Source: Streptomyces capillispiralis
GTDB taxonomy: Bacteria; Actinomycetota; Actinomycetes; Streptomycetales; Streptomycetaceae
DNA length: 64,000 nucleotides
Direction: 5' to 3'
Assembly (NCBI RefSeq): GCF_007829875.1
Contig: NZ_VIWV01000001.1
Coordinates: 62,001 to 126,000 of the forward strand
In this document: positions 9,676 to 18,514 of the stretch, in pieces
Layout of the letters: the number at the start of each line of letters is the position of its first letter
How positions within the stretch are numbered: the first letter of the stretch is position 1
Translations under genes and position numbers: made by a program
Notes under the pieces: generated by a model
The model's database searches: none
What the model was told of the DNA's origin: nothing
Seen by the model: only the letters and a program-made list of their open reading frames with translations

Positions 9676-9749
9676 TGGAGCGCCGGCCACGACTTGAACG
9701 TGGTCCTGACCCCAGGAAGGGGTCCGTGCGACGGTTACACCTCCGGCGC
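9676..9749 (-). tRNA. atypical tRNA-Gly, anticodon TCC
   Basis: Read on the minus strand, a 74-nt cloverleaf fits. The 7-bp acceptor GCGCCGG/CCGGCGC is followed by T73 and an encoded CCA. The D stem is GTGT/GCAC, the anticodon stem GACCC/GGGTC with loop CTTCCTG (T33, anticodon TCC), the variable loop has 4 nt, and the T arm CCACG-TTCAAGT-CGTGG is canonical. G1:C72, C2:G71, U73 and C35-C36 are known bacterial glycine identity elements. The D loop is only 7 nt (AACCGTC) and lacks the usual G18-G19 pair, and position 37 is T rather than a purine. It may therefore be a specialised or decayed tRNA. The rest of the 9531-9954 gap shows no gene. Confidence 0.72.
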
Positions 9750-9954
9750 CTGCCCGCCGTACCGCTGCGCGGAAGAGCGGGACATACAGTGACGCTACCT
9801 CACCCTCTGCGATGCCGCGCGTTGTGACGGCGGGCCGTGTCCGGCTCATACGCGCCCTGGGCAGCCGCCGCGCGCCGACGAGGACCGACTCGGCGCACGG
9901 GCCTCCCGTGAAGTGGTGGGCGTTCAGCGCGGTGGTGCTCCGTCCGCGTTCGTC

Positions 9955-11217
9955 TCAGCCGGCACGTTGATCGAGGGCGGGTGCGCCGTCGCCGTGCGGG
10001 GCTGTGTCACTGGTCCGTCGTCGGGGGTCGTGGTCGGGCAGTGTGAGGGCCGTGTGGGCCGGGCGCCCGGTCTTCGGCGGCAGGGTGGTGAGGCCGCGGA
10101 GTCTGTTGTTGCGCTTCTCGAGGGCTTCGGCGGTGGTGGGGAAGAGCGCCGCGTCGCCCGCACCGACCTGGGACTGGTTCAGTTCGACGAATCCGCGGAT
10201 GTCGCGTTCGTAGGCGGCGAAGGCCGCGGTGTGGTCGCGGTGGGTGGCCAGCGAGCCGGCGAGCATGTACGCACCGACGAGGGCGAGGCTGGAGCCTTGC
10301 CCGGTCAGGAACGACGGGGCGTAGGCGGCATCGCCGACGAGCGCGACCCGGCCGTGGGACCAGCGGGGCATGTGGACTTGGCTCACCGTGTCGAAGAAGG
10401 GGTCGCCGGCGTGGTGCATGGCGGTGACCATGGCCGGTATCTCCCATCCGTCGTGGGCGAAGGTGCTCGCGACGAGGTCACATTGGGCTTCGGGGTCGCG
10501 GAGGACCTCGTAGGGCGGTTCGGGGTGGGCGAAGTTGAGGAAGGCGTGCAGTTCGGCGCCGTCTCCGACCGCGTAGAGCGCCGCGGCCCTTCCGGGCGTG
10601 TTCCAGATGAGCGCCTCGTGGGAGAGACCGAAGGTGTTGGGCATGGTGAAGAGGGTGAAGCAGTACCCCAGATAGCGGTGGAACAGCCGCTCGGGGCCGA
10701 AGACGAGTCGCCGGGTGTGCGAGTGAAGGCCGTCCGCGCCCAGGACCAGGTCGAAGCCGCGCTGGACGCCGCTGCGGAAGGTGACGTCGACACCGTGCTC
10801 GTGTTCCGTGAGCGTACGGATGGAGTCGTCGAACACGAACTCCACGTCGTCACGGACGGCGTCGTACAGGGCTTCCGTCAGCTCACCGCGGGGCACCTCG
10901 ATGTCCCGTCCCTCGATCCCGCCGGTCACCGCCTGCGGATGCACCACCGCCACCTCACCGCCATCGGCGTCGAGGAAGGTCATCCGGCGTGACTCGACGT
11001 GTGCTTCCCCGAGTCGCGGCAGGATGCCCATCCGGCGGACCACCTCCACGGCGGTGCCCCGCACGTCGACCGGGTATCCCCCGCCCCGTAGCGCGCCCGC
11101 CTTCTCCACCACAGTCACCGCGAATCCGTGCCGGTGCAGCCAGAACGCCACGGCGGGACCGGCGATGCTCGCGCCGGAGATCAGGACCGTACCTCGGGCT
11201 GCGGTTCTTGTGTTCAT
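9955..11217 (-). CDS. FAD-dependent aromatic-type monooxygenase
   Basis: The 420-aa product has the Rossmann FAD motif GTVLISGASIAGPAVAFWL at the N-terminus, a DG motif (LVLGADGLHSHTRRLVFG) and the second FAD motif GRVALVGDAAYAPSFLTGQG. This is the layout of the UbiH/PHBH/TetX class, which hydroxylate phenolic or polyketide substrates using NAD(P)H and oxygen. The start at 11217 has AGGAG 9 nt upstream; a longer frame to 11610 overlaps the exporter gene and is rejected. It lies 109 bp downstream of a same-strand MFS exporter, and both face a divergent TetR gene, so the pair may be a TetR-controlled inactivation and export module for a drug-like compound. Confidence 0.9.
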   Translation of the reverse strand: MNTRTAARGTVLISGASIAGPAVAFWLHRHGFAVTVVEKAGALRGGGYPVDVRGTAVEVVRRMGILPRLGEAHVESRRMTFLDADGGEVAVVHPQAVTGGIEGRDIEVPRGELTEALYDAVRDDVEFVFDDSIRTLTEHEHGVDVTFRSGVQRGFDLVLGADGLHSHTRRLVFGPERLFHRYLGYCFTLFTMPNTFGLSHEALIWNTPGRAAALYAVGDGAELHAFLNFAHPEPPYEVLRDPEAQCDLVASTFAHDGWEIPAMVTAMHHAGDPFFDTVSQVHMPRWSHGRVALVGDAAYAPSFLTGQGSSLALVGAYMLAGSLATHRDHTAAFAAYERDIRGFVELNQSQVGAGDAALFPTTAEALEKRNNRLRGLTTLPPKTGRPAHTALTLPDHDPRRRTSDTAPHGDGAPALDQRAG

Positions 11218-11326
11218 TTCTCGACTCCTGTGTGCAACTGGGTGGGAGGGGGACGCCGTCGCGGATGCAGCGCGCGGCGAAGGGGCTGAAGGGGCTGACG
11301 GCCTTGCCGACCTCCGTGGAGGTCCG

Positions 11327-12790
11327 TCACACCGCCTGCCGCTCGGGGGCGGGCGGTGACGCGCTGCGGCTGGGGCGTGTGGTGCGCGCGAGGTGGACGG
11401 CCGGCAGCGCGGCGAGCGCGAAGGCGCCGGCAGCGACGGCGATGTAACTGAACACGCCCGTGGCCGAGTTCGTGCTGTCGCCGTCGACGACCACGGAGGT
11501 CGACTTGAGTACGGCCGCGCCCACGAAGTCCAGGACCACCGAACCGATCGAGACCATGACCATGACCAGGCTGGACGCGATGCCCTGCCGTTCGGCGGGC
11601 GCCAAGTCACCCGCCATGTTGAAGCCGGCCGTCCCGAGCGCTCCCACGGTGACGCCCAGGAGGAATCCGCAGCAGAGCGCGACGGGGAGGAGGGAAACTC
11701 CGAGGAACATACCCAGGGTCACGACCGTGCCGAGCACGACCGCCCCGGCCAGGGTCGAGGCCGGTCCGATGCGGGCGGCAAGCCAACCGGCCGCCGGACC
11801 CCCGAGCGTGACGCCCAGCCCGGGTGCCGCGAGCAGCAGTGCCACCGACCCCTGGTCGGCCAGTCCGTAACCGAGGTGCTGGTCCGCGGAGACGTCACCG
11901 ATGAGCGGGATCAGCTGGAGCATGCTCTGGTACGAACCGGCGGCGAGGAAGACGACGAGGAGCGTGAGCATCAAGGGCCGGCCGAGGTCCCGTATGTCGA
12001 TGAGGGGTTCGGGCTTCCGGCTCGACACCAGGAACCACCTGGCCAGAGCCGCGACGCCGCCGGCGAGGAGAGCCAGCGGGCCGACGGCGGCCCAGCCGAG
12101 CTCCGGGCCCAGACTGACGTAACCGAGCACACCGGCGAGACCTCCACCGAGCAGCAGGGCACCGCCGATGTCGATCCTGCCCTGGGTCCTGACCAGGGAT
12201 TCGGGGAGGACACCGCGCACGCAGACCGCCATCACGGCCGCGACGAAGGCCGACACGAGGAACAGGACCTGGAAGCCGAACGCCACGGCCAGCTTCTCGA
12301 TGAGGAAACGCGCCCCGATGTTGAGCACGGCGGAGCCGGAGGTCACGATGCCCACGATGATCATCGCGATGCGGGGTGCGCAGACGTCCCGGACGATGGC
12401 GACGGAGAGGAACACGGCGGCCAGGGACGCTCCTTGCAGCACGCGCCCCGCGACGAAGAGCCAGATGCCGGGGGCCACGGCGCATAAGAGGGCGCCCGCG
12501 CAGCTGAGGAGCAACGTCAGTACGAGCACCCTGCGCTTGCCGTGGATGTCGGCGCTCCTCCCGAGCAGGGGCGCCCACATCACTCCCGCCAGCATCGCGG
12601 TGGCGTTGAGCCACGCCGGCTGGTCGGTACCGAAGTGGTCGAGCATCTCCGGGAGGACGAGCAGCGGCGCGGTGATGGCCGAGTCGACCACGAAGTTCAC
12701 CATGGCCAGGAGAGCCACCAGGCCGATGAGCCGCCCGGTCCATCGCGTGTGCGGTCCGGTGTCCGGGGTGTCGGTCCTGCTCTGATGCAT
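11327..12790 (-). CDS. 14-segment MFS drug exporter
   Basis: The 487-aa product has about 14 hydrophobic segments and a loop 2-3 with LLGRSADIHGKRRVLVLTL, matching the MFS motif in DHA2-type exporters; motif C-like glycines are seen in segment 5. It probably exports a cationic or amphipathic drug by proton antiport. The start ATG at 12790 is followed by MHQSRTDTPDTG; the gap to the divergent TetR gene (12791-12914) holds paired operators, so TetR repression of this gene and of the monooxygenase downstream is likely. Confidence 0.88.
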   Translation of the reverse strand: MHQSRTDTPDTGPHTRWTGRLIGLVALLAMVNFVVDSAITAPLLVLPEMLDHFGTDQPAWLNATAMLAGVMWAPLLGRSADIHGKRRVLVLTLLLSCAGALLCAVAPGIWLFVAGRVLQGASLAAVFLSVAIVRDVCAPRIAMIIVGIVTSGSAVLNIGARFLIEKLAVAFGFQVLFLVSAFVAAVMAVCVRGVLPESLVRTQGRIDIGGALLLGGGLAGVLGYVSLGPELGWAAVGPLALLAGGVAALARWFLVSSRKPEPLIDIRDLGRPLMLTLLVVFLAAGSYQSMLQLIPLIGDVSADQHLGYGLADQGSVALLLAAPGLGVTLGGPAAGWLAARIGPASTLAGAVVLGTVVTLGMFLGVSLLPVALCCGFLLGVTVGALGTAGFNMAGDLAPAERQGIASSLVMVMVSIGSVVLDFVGAAVLKSTSVVVDGDSTNSATGVFSYIAVAAGAFALAALPAVHLARTTRPSRSASPPAPERQAV

Positions 12791-12841
12791 CAGGGACTCC
12801 TCACGACGGGCTCGCGGCGGCGTACACCGCCCGCCCCATTT

Positions 12842-12904
12842 AAGATACGTTTTAGTTTCTTATCTGGAGAGTAGAGTACGCCCATAAGAAACGTCAAAGT
12901 ATCT
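12842..12904. promoter_or_regulatory. inverted-duplicate TetR operator region
   Basis: Two related elements lie in opposite orientation: AGATAC(12843-12848)...GTTTCTTAT(12855-12863), and on the other strand ATAAGAAAC(12884-12892)...GTATCT(12899-12904). The outer 6 bp and inner 9 bp are perfect inverted repeats. The segment is markedly AT-rich compared with the window. It sits between the divergent MFS and TetR genes and ends just before the TetR ribosome binding site, so it probably binds the TetR product and overlaps both promoters. Confidence 0.7.
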
Positions 12905-12914
12905 AAGGAGTGTT

Positions 12915-13502
12915 GTGGGACGACGGCGCGGCGAAGCGCTCGAGGCGGCGATCCTCGAAGCGGCGTGGGACGAGCTGAGCGAGCGGGGATACGCGAACCT
13001 GACCTTCGACTCCGTCGCCTGCCGGGCCGGCACCAGCAAGCCGGTGCTCTACCGGCGTTGGGCGGACAAGCAGAAGCTGGTCGAGGCGGCCGTGGTGCGC
13101 CGCAACGTCGTTCAGTCGACCGCCCCGGCCGACACCGGCTCCCTGCGCGGTGACCTGATCGCCACCCTCACCGAACTGAGCGAGAAGCAGGGGCCGTTCC
13201 TCACCCAGCTCAGCCTGCTGCTCGCCGACTACTTCACCGAGGCCGGCTCCAGCTTCGCCGAGCTGCGCGAGACGATCGTCGCCGGACGCCGCTCCGGGCG
13301 CGACGAGATCATGGAGCGCGCCGTCGCGCGCGGCGAGCTCGATCCGGCCAGGCTCACGCCCCGGATCGCCTCGCTCCCCTTCGATCTGCTCCGAGCGGAG
13401 ACCATGATGACACTGCGTCCGGTCGCGCCCGAGGTCATCGAGGAGATCGTCGACACGATCTTCCTGCCGCTGGTCCGCCGGAAGGACACCGCGCCGCACT
13501 GA
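12915..13502 (+). CDS. TetR-family repressor
   Basis: The 195-aa product has an N-terminal TetR helix-turn-helix: AAWDELSERGYANLTFDSVACRAGTS then KPVLYRRWADKQKLVEAAV (residues about 15-55). The ligand-binding C-terminal part (residues 70-195) resembles the TetR_C_16-like group only loosely. The GTG start at 12915 is 4 nt after AAGGAG. Its divergent position next to an MFS exporter and an FAD monooxygenase, with paired inverted repeats between them, indicates local and autogenous repression relieved by the exported or modified compound. Confidence 0.9.
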   Translation: MGRRRGEALEAAILEAAWDELSERGYANLTFDSVACRAGTSKPVLYRRWADKQKLVEAAVVRRNVVQSTAPADTGSLRGDLIATLTELSEKQGPFLTQLSLLLADYFTEAGSSFAELRETIVAGRRSGRDEIMERAVARGELDPARLTPRIASLPFDLLRAETMMTLRPVAPEVIEEIVDTIFLPLVRRKDTAPH

Positions 13503-13814
13503 ACCGTTCAGCGTCCCCGTCTCCCGCCCGCCCCGGCCGGGCCCGCGCGTCTCCCTCTCCTGATGGGGCGTCATGAGCGTGCGAGGGAAGGCGGATTGTC
13601 ACTCCAGCGCGCCTCGCCGGGGCGCCGCGCGCCGATGCGGGGACGGACGTCGTCCGTCGGGTCCACGGCGGCACACCGAGGCCCCCGGCATGAACGAGGT
13701 GCGGGGCCGCTCATCCAGGCGCACCATCTGAGGTAGGGGGCGACGGGCCGCAGGGGTGAGCCGCGGCCACGGCACTGTGCGGAACACTCGCCGTTGAACA
13801 CGCAAGGAGTCGTC
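13503..13814. other. intergenic stretch without a recognised gene
   Basis: About 310 bases between the TetR gene and the nuclease-like gene. I see no supported coding frame, no strong palindrome and no tRNA. An AAGGAG site at 13804-13809 belongs to the next gene; the next gene's promoter must lie here but I cannot place it. Confidence 0.5.
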
Positions 13815-14675
13815 ATGCCCATGCTGCTCATCAAGGGCTTCTACGACATCAAGGGCTCCCAGCCCGACGGGGACACGGTCCACTTCACGGCCGACGACCC
13901 CTCGGAGTGGGGGCTGGTCGGCGGCGGGCTGGGCCGCGCCGTCGAGCACAGCGCGGTGGGCCGCGCGAAACTGCGACTGGACGCGATCGACGCGCTGGAG
14001 ACGCACTACGGCGCGCACCGCGTCCACCAGCCGCTCCGGTTCGCTCACGCCGCACGCGACGAACTGCTGCGCCGACTCGGCTTCACCGATGTCCAGCACC
14101 GCCCGGACGAGACGGTGACCGACACCACCCCGGACACCGTTCCCGGGTTCGTCCTCACCCGCGGCGCCGATGTGCACGGGCGCTGCATCGCCCTGGCGGG
14201 GCACGGGGAGCCGCCGGGGACCAGCGGCCGCGAGATCGACGTCGACGTCCCGGTGCTGAGGACGACGGTCAACCACCACCTGCTGACGACCGGCTTGGCG
14301 TACCCGACGTTCTACCGCAGCCTGTTCACCAGTCTGCGCGCGGAGATGGCCACCGCCGCCCGGGAGGCGCGCGACGCGGGACGGGGCCTGTGGCCCAGCG
14401 ATGTCACCACGACCGGGGCGAAGATCACCGGACTGGCCTCGCTGACCGACGACGTCGTGATCCTCCCGAAGCTGTTCCGCCGGCTGGTCGACTACCTGAA
14501 TCTCGGCATGCCGCTCACCTGCTTCCCGGCCTTCCTGGCCGGCGTCGGGGACCGCTTCTCCATCCTGTCCACGGGCGAGCGCTGCGTGGGCCTGCACCGT
14601 GTCATGGAGGCCGTGGACGGTCAGACCGTGAGGATGACGCACGACCCCGAGGACCTGCTCTTCGAGGACGCCTGA
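13815..14675 (+). CDS. staphylococcal nuclease-like (SNase fold) protein
   Basis: The 286-aa product begins MPMLLIKGFYDIKG and shows the SNase plan: PDGDTVHF (D20, metal ligand region), KLRLDAIDALETHY (R54 and E62 match the catalytic Arg and Glu), then VNHHLLTTGLAYPTFYRSL and AEMATAAREARDAGRGLW, the typical C-terminal helix of thermonucleases. It lacks a signal peptide, so it would act in the cytoplasm, and it carries insertions making it longer than the usual 150-aa domain. DNA or RNA cleavage is likely but unproven. The start at 13815 has AAGGAG 5 nt upstream; a TTG start at 13794 is less likely. Confidence 0.75.
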   Translation: MPMLLIKGFYDIKGSQPDGDTVHFTADDPSEWGLVGGGLGRAVEHSAVGRAKLRLDAIDALETHYGAHRVHQPLRFAHAARDELLRRLGFTDVQHRPDETVTDTTPDTVPGFVLTRGADVHGRCIALAGHGEPPGTSGREIDVDVPVLRTTVNHHLLTTGLAYPTFYRSLFTSLRAEMATAAREARDAGRGLWPSDVTTTGAKITGLASLTDDVVILPKLFRRLVDYLNLGMPLTCFPAFLAGVGDRFSILSTGERCVGLHRVMEAVDGQTVRMTHDPEDLLFEDA

Positions 14676-15147
14676 CACCGGCCGTCCTCGCCGCCGTCCG
14701 CCGTGGCGGCAGAGGCCGCCCGCGGGTGTGTGCCGAGCGATGATCCGGCCGATATGCCATCACGACACGTCGGGCGTAGTGTCCGCGTATGGGCGATTTT
14801 CGGTACGGCTGGTGTGCTGCGGCCCTGCCGGAGTCGGCCGGGTACGGCGGCTGTCACCGCCGCCCGGCGCACCGGCGGGCGACGTGGCGGGCACAGCACG
14901 GCCGCCCGGCCGCCGGAGGTGCGCGGCCCGCGTCGCCCCCTGGCGCATGCCACCGTGCGGCGGTGGCCGACGGCCGGCAGCCGGCCTCCCCGGGCGGGAC
15001 GAGCCGGACGTGGCCCGGCCCCGGTGGTGAGGCGGCCGGAGCCCGCTCGCGGTGGCCGAGGAGCCTTCGAGGGCTGCCGCTCGATACGACCGGACGGGAC
15101 CGGACGGGACCGGTCCGTCCACCGCTGCGGTGTCACGTGGACGGCTG
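14676..15147. other. 470-bp gap upstream of the phosphatase gene
   Basis: No convincing gene. One short inverted repeat, GACAC (14764-14768) and GTGTC (14779-14783) with a 10-nt spacer, sits in the least GC-rich part and could mark an operator or promoter. A 10-bp tandem repeat CGGACGGGAC occurs near 15093-15112. Several overlapping open frames here have no ribosome binding sites and atypical composition. Confidence 0.4.
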
Positions 15148-17211
15148 ATGGACACCGCGATGGCCGCCGTGGTGCGGGAGACCGGTGCGTTCGGCGGACT
15201 GCTGTACGTGCTGCCGCCGGGCGACGACGCGTTGTGGCTGATCCTCGTGGCGGGGGTGCCGCGCGAGTTCGTCGTCCCGTGGCGCAGGGTCGCCCTGACC
15301 GACCCGATGCCGGTGGCCGACGCCGTACGCGAGCGGCGCCTGGTGTGGGTTCCCGGGCAGGAGTCGATGGCGCGCCACTACCCGCGGCCGGCGCTCGTGC
15401 TGCCGTACGACTTCGCGCTGTCGGCCGCTCCGGTCACGTCGAGCGCCGAGGTGCGGGGCGGGCTGGTGCTGTTGTGGTCCGGGGCCCGTTCACCCGAGCC
15501 GAGCCCCGGTGTACGGGACGCCATCGAGAGGGGCTGCCATCGTCTGGGCACCCTGCTGCAGCAGGCCGTGGACCGCGGCGACCCGCTGCCGCCGCCCGGC
15601 CGGCCGCGGACCCTGTCCCCGGCGGCCCGGCGCGCCGTCTCCCCCGGCGAGGCGGAGGTGGTCGCGTCCTTCGTCGACCGCCTGCCCGGAGGGTCCTGCG
15701 CGCTGGACACCAACGGACGCATCACGTTCGCCACACCGACCGCCGCCGACCTCCTGGGCGCCGACCCGGCCGACCTGGTGGGCGCCCTGCCCTGGGAGGC
15801 GCTGCCGTGGATGGACGTCCCCCAGGTCGAGGACCGCTACCGGGCCGCGATGGTCAGCCGCAAGCCCCAGTCCTTCGTCGTCCTGCGCCCACCGGACGTC
15901 TGGCTGTCGTTCGAGCTGTACCCGGACGCCTCCGGCATCAGCGTCCGCATCACCGGCACCGATCCGTCCGAGAGGGCTCCCGCGCCGTCGTCCGAACCGG
16001 CCGCGGGGCCCAGCCGCGCCACCCTGCTGTACCACCTGATGCAGCTGGCCGCCACGCTCACCGAGGCCGTCGGTGTGCAGGACGTGGTCGACCAGACCGC
16101 CGACCAGCTCATGCCCGCCCTCGGCGCGCAGGGCATGGTGCTGATGACCTCCGAGGACGGCCGTCTGAAGATCCTCGGCTACCGCGGTTACCGCGCCGAC
16201 GTCATGAGCCGCTTCGACGGCGTCCCCCTGAGCCTGGACATTCCCGGCACCAAGGTGCTGACCTCCGGTGTGCCGAGCTTCTTCGCGTCCTTCGACGACC
16301 TCAACCGCGCCTACCCGTCCACCGTGCACGAGGACGGGATGGCCGCCTGGGCGTTCATGCCGCTGATCGCCTCCGGCCGCCCCATCGGCTCCCTGCTGTT
16401 GTCGTACCGCCGGCCCCATGCCTTCCCGCCCGGGGAACGCGCCGTGCTCACCTCGCTGGCCGGTCTGGTCGGCCAGGCCCTGGACCGCGCCCGCCTCTAC
16501 GACAGCAAGAACAATCTCGCCCATCGTCTGCAGTCCGCCCTGCTGCCCCACAGCCTGCCCCACCTCCCCGGGCTGAGGGTCACCGCCCGCTACCTGCCCG
16601 CCGCCCGCGGCCTGGGCATCGGCGGTGACTTCTACGACCTGATCCGTCTCGACCGGCACACCGTGGCCGCGACGATCGGTGACGTGCAGGGCCACAACGT
16701 GGACGCGGCCGTCCTCATGGGGCAGGTGCGCACCGCCGTCCACGCCCACGCCACCGTCGGCGCGCCCCCCGACCACGTCCTGGCCGGCACCAACCGCCTC
16801 CTCACCGATCTCGACCCCGGCCTGTTCACGAGCTGTCTCTACGTCCATCTCGACCTCGCCCGCCGGCGCGCCTGCCTGGCCACCGCCGGGCATCCGCCGC
16901 CCCTGCTGCGCCATGCGGACGGACGCACCGAGCTACTGCGGGTCACCCCCGGTCTCCTCCTCGGCATCGACCCGGACGTGCGGTACCCGACGCTGGAGTT
17001 CGCCCTGCCCCGCGGCTGTGTGCTCGTGCTCTACACCGACGGACTCGTCGAGGCCCCCGGGGTGGACCTCGACGACGCCACCGCCGCCCTGGCCGGCCTG
17101 GTGGAGCACGCCGATCCGACCGACCTCGACGCCATGGCCGACACCCTCATCCGGCACGCCCCCACCCCGGGCGACGACATCGCCCTGCTGCTCATCGGTC
17201 CCGGTGCGTGA
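15148..17211 (+). CDS. multi-sensor SpoIIE-type serine phosphatase
   Basis: The product is about 687 aa. A GAF-like region lies at residues 1-130, a PAS-like region at about 170-280 (GGSCALDTNGRITFATPTA then ADLLG), a second GAF at about 300-450 (LTEAVGVQDVVDQTADQL to LVGQALDRARLYD) and a SpoIIE phosphatase from about 460 to the end (GIGGDFYDLIRLD, TIGDVQGHNVDAA, ATAGHPPPLLR, LYTDGLVEAPG, GDDIALLLI). It should dephosphorylate an anti-sigma antagonist in response to redox or ligand signals. The start is uncertain: GTG at 15130 and an upstream GTG at 15052 are also possible and none has a clear ribosome binding site. A hairpin terminator follows in the convergent gap. Confidence 0.85.
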   Translation: MDTAMAAVVRETGAFGGLLYVLPPGDDALWLILVAGVPREFVVPWRRVALTDPMPVADAVRERRLVWVPGQESMARHYPRPALVLPYDFALSAAPVTSSAEVRGGLVLLWSGARSPEPSPGVRDAIERGCHRLGTLLQQAVDRGDPLPPPGRPRTLSPAARRAVSPGEAEVVASFVDRLPGGSCALDTNGRITFATPTAADLLGADPADLVGALPWEALPWMDVPQVEDRYRAAMVSRKPQSFVVLRPPDVWLSFELYPDASGISVRITGTDPSERAPAPSSEPAAGPSRATLLYHLMQLAATLTEAVGVQDVVDQTADQLMPALGAQGMVLMTSEDGRLKILGYRGYRADVMSRFDGVPLSLDIPGTKVLTSGVPSFFASFDDLNRAYPSTVHEDGMAAWAFMPLIASGRPIGSLLLSYRRPHAFPPGERAVLTSLAGLVGQALDRARLYDSKNNLAHRLQSALLPHSLPHLPGLRVTARYLPAARGLGIGGDFYDLIRLDRHTVAATIGDVQGHNVDAAVLMGQVRTAVHAHATVGAPPDHVLAGTNRLLTDLDPGLFTSCLYVHLDLARRRACLATAGHPPPLLRHADGRTELLRVTPGLLLGIDPDVRYPTLEFALPRGCVLVLYTDGLVEAPGVDLDDATAALAGLVEHADPTDLDAMADTLIRHAPTPGDDIALLLIGPGA

Positions 17212-17258
17212 CGCCCGGGGCCGCGCGCTCGGCCGGGTCGGCGGGCTCACGGGTGCGC

Positions 17259-17280
17259 GGGGCGGGCCGGCCCCCGCCCC
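17259..17280. terminator. bidirectional hairpin between convergent genes
   Basis: GGGGCGGG (17259-17266) pairs with CCCGCCCC (17273-17280) around CCGGCC, in the 78-bp gap between the phosphatase and the P1 peptidase gene. Confidence 0.55.
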
Positions 17281-17289
17281 GTCCCCCGG

Positions 17290-18390
17290 TCAGGGCGCCG
17301 GCCGCGGTCCGCTCCCGGGTGCCGGGGGCACGGCGGGGGCCGTGAGGGCGGCGAGCAGGCGGTCGGCCGGAAGGGCCGGCACCGTCCGGCCGTCGAAGCC
17401 AGTGGTGGTCGTCGCGGCGAGCAGGGAGTTGAGCACCGCCTCCTCGACCCCGTCGAGGACCGCCTCGAACAGCGGCCCGAGTGCGGCGTCGGCCACCGGT
17501 GCGCCGGCGTCCGGCCGGGTGCCGAAGGCCACGGCGTAGTCGCCGCTGCCGTGGCTGTAGGCCGCGCCCGAGCGGGCCAGGGCGAACACCGCACGCCGCG
17601 CCACGCGGGTGAGCTGCCGGGCGTCGAGCGGGGCGTCCGTGGCCACCACGATCATGCAGGAGCCGGTCTCCGCTCGCGGTGCCGGGTCGCGGGCTCGCAG
17701 GCCCAGGGCGCCGGGAGTGACGGTGCGGCCGAGGACCCGCAGGGTGCCGCCGAAGTTCGCCTGCACCAGGACGCCCACGGTGCACCGGCGCCCCTCCAGC
17801 TCCGGCGTGCGCGACGCGGTCCCGATCCCGGCCTTGAATCCCAGGGCGACCGTGCCCGTTCCGGCTCCGACGCAGCCCTCGGCGACCGGTCCGCCGGACG
17901 CTGTGTCGAGGGCGGCCCGCACGTGCTCCTCGTGGACGGGCCGGGCCCTGATGTCGGACAGGAAGCCGTCGTTGCACTCCCCCACGACGGGATTGAGGCT
18001 CAGCACCTGCTCGCAGCCGGGCCGTTCGAGCATCCAGCCGACGAGGGCGTCGGCGACGCGGAAGGCCGACAGCGTGGAGGTGAGCAGGACCGGCGTCTCC
18101 AGCGTGCCGAGTTCGGCGAGCTGGGTCGTGCCGATGAGCTTGCCGTAGCCGTTGCCGGTGAAGACGCCCGCGGGCAGGGGGGTGTGAGGGGCCACGGCGG
18201 CGGGCACGACGGCGGTGACCCCGCTGTGCACGCCGGTGGGCCGGCGGACGGTGGTGTGGCCGACGCGGACGCCGGGCACGTCGGTGATCGCGTCGAGGGG
18301 CCCGGGGGCGGTGGTTCCGATGACGATGCCGAGGTCACGGGCCCGGGGCCGGGTGCCCGGTGCGGTCTGTGGATGAGCCGGTCGTTCCAT
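17290..18390 (-). CDS. P1-family (DmpA-like) aminopeptidase
   Basis: The 366-aa product has the DmpA/P1 plan: RDLGIVIG near the start, ITDVPGVRVGHTTV, VGVLVQANFGG, and TGSCMIVVATDAPL. In DmpA the precursor cuts itself before a Ser that becomes the N-terminal nucleophile; here G243-S244 is at the matching place. It would form alpha and beta chains and cleave N-terminal residues of small peptides, amides or esters. No signal peptide is seen. I take ATG 18390 as the start (MERPAHPQTAPG) because the family begins near there; an in-frame extension to 18474 is Pro/Arg-rich. The Shine-Dalgarno site is weak. Confidence 0.88.
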   Translation of the reverse strand: MERPAHPQTAPGTRPRARDLGIVIGTTAPGPLDAITDVPGVRVGHTTVRRPTGVHSGVTAVVPAAVAPHTPLPAGVFTGNGYGKLIGTTQLAELGTLETPVLLTSTLSAFRVADALVGWMLERPGCEQVLSLNPVVGECNDGFLSDIRARPVHEEHVRAALDTASGGPVAEGCVGAGTGTVALGFKAGIGTASRTPELEGRRCTVGVLVQANFGGTLRVLGRTVTPGALGLRARDPAPRAETGSCMIVVATDAPLDARQLTRVARRAVFALARSGAAYSHGSGDYAVAFGTRPDAGAPVADAALGPLFEAVLDGVEEAVLNSLLAATTTTGFDGRTVPALPADRLLAALTAPAVPPAPGSGPRPAP

Positions 18391-18514
18391 GGGGCAGGAG
18401 GTTACGCGGCCCCGTCCGGGGGCCGGCGGGGTGCTGCGGCCGGACGCGGCAACTCGTCCGGCCGCGGCGCGCATAGGGGCTTGAGGGGCGGGCCGGACCG
18501 CTGTGCGTCCGGCG

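Noticed and set aside
17290..18390. Apparent loss of the nucleophile in the P1 peptidase at NFGGT
   Set aside because: That motif is the substrate-side Asn loop; the true nucleophile motif is G-S244 in TGSCMIVVATDAPL, which is intact.
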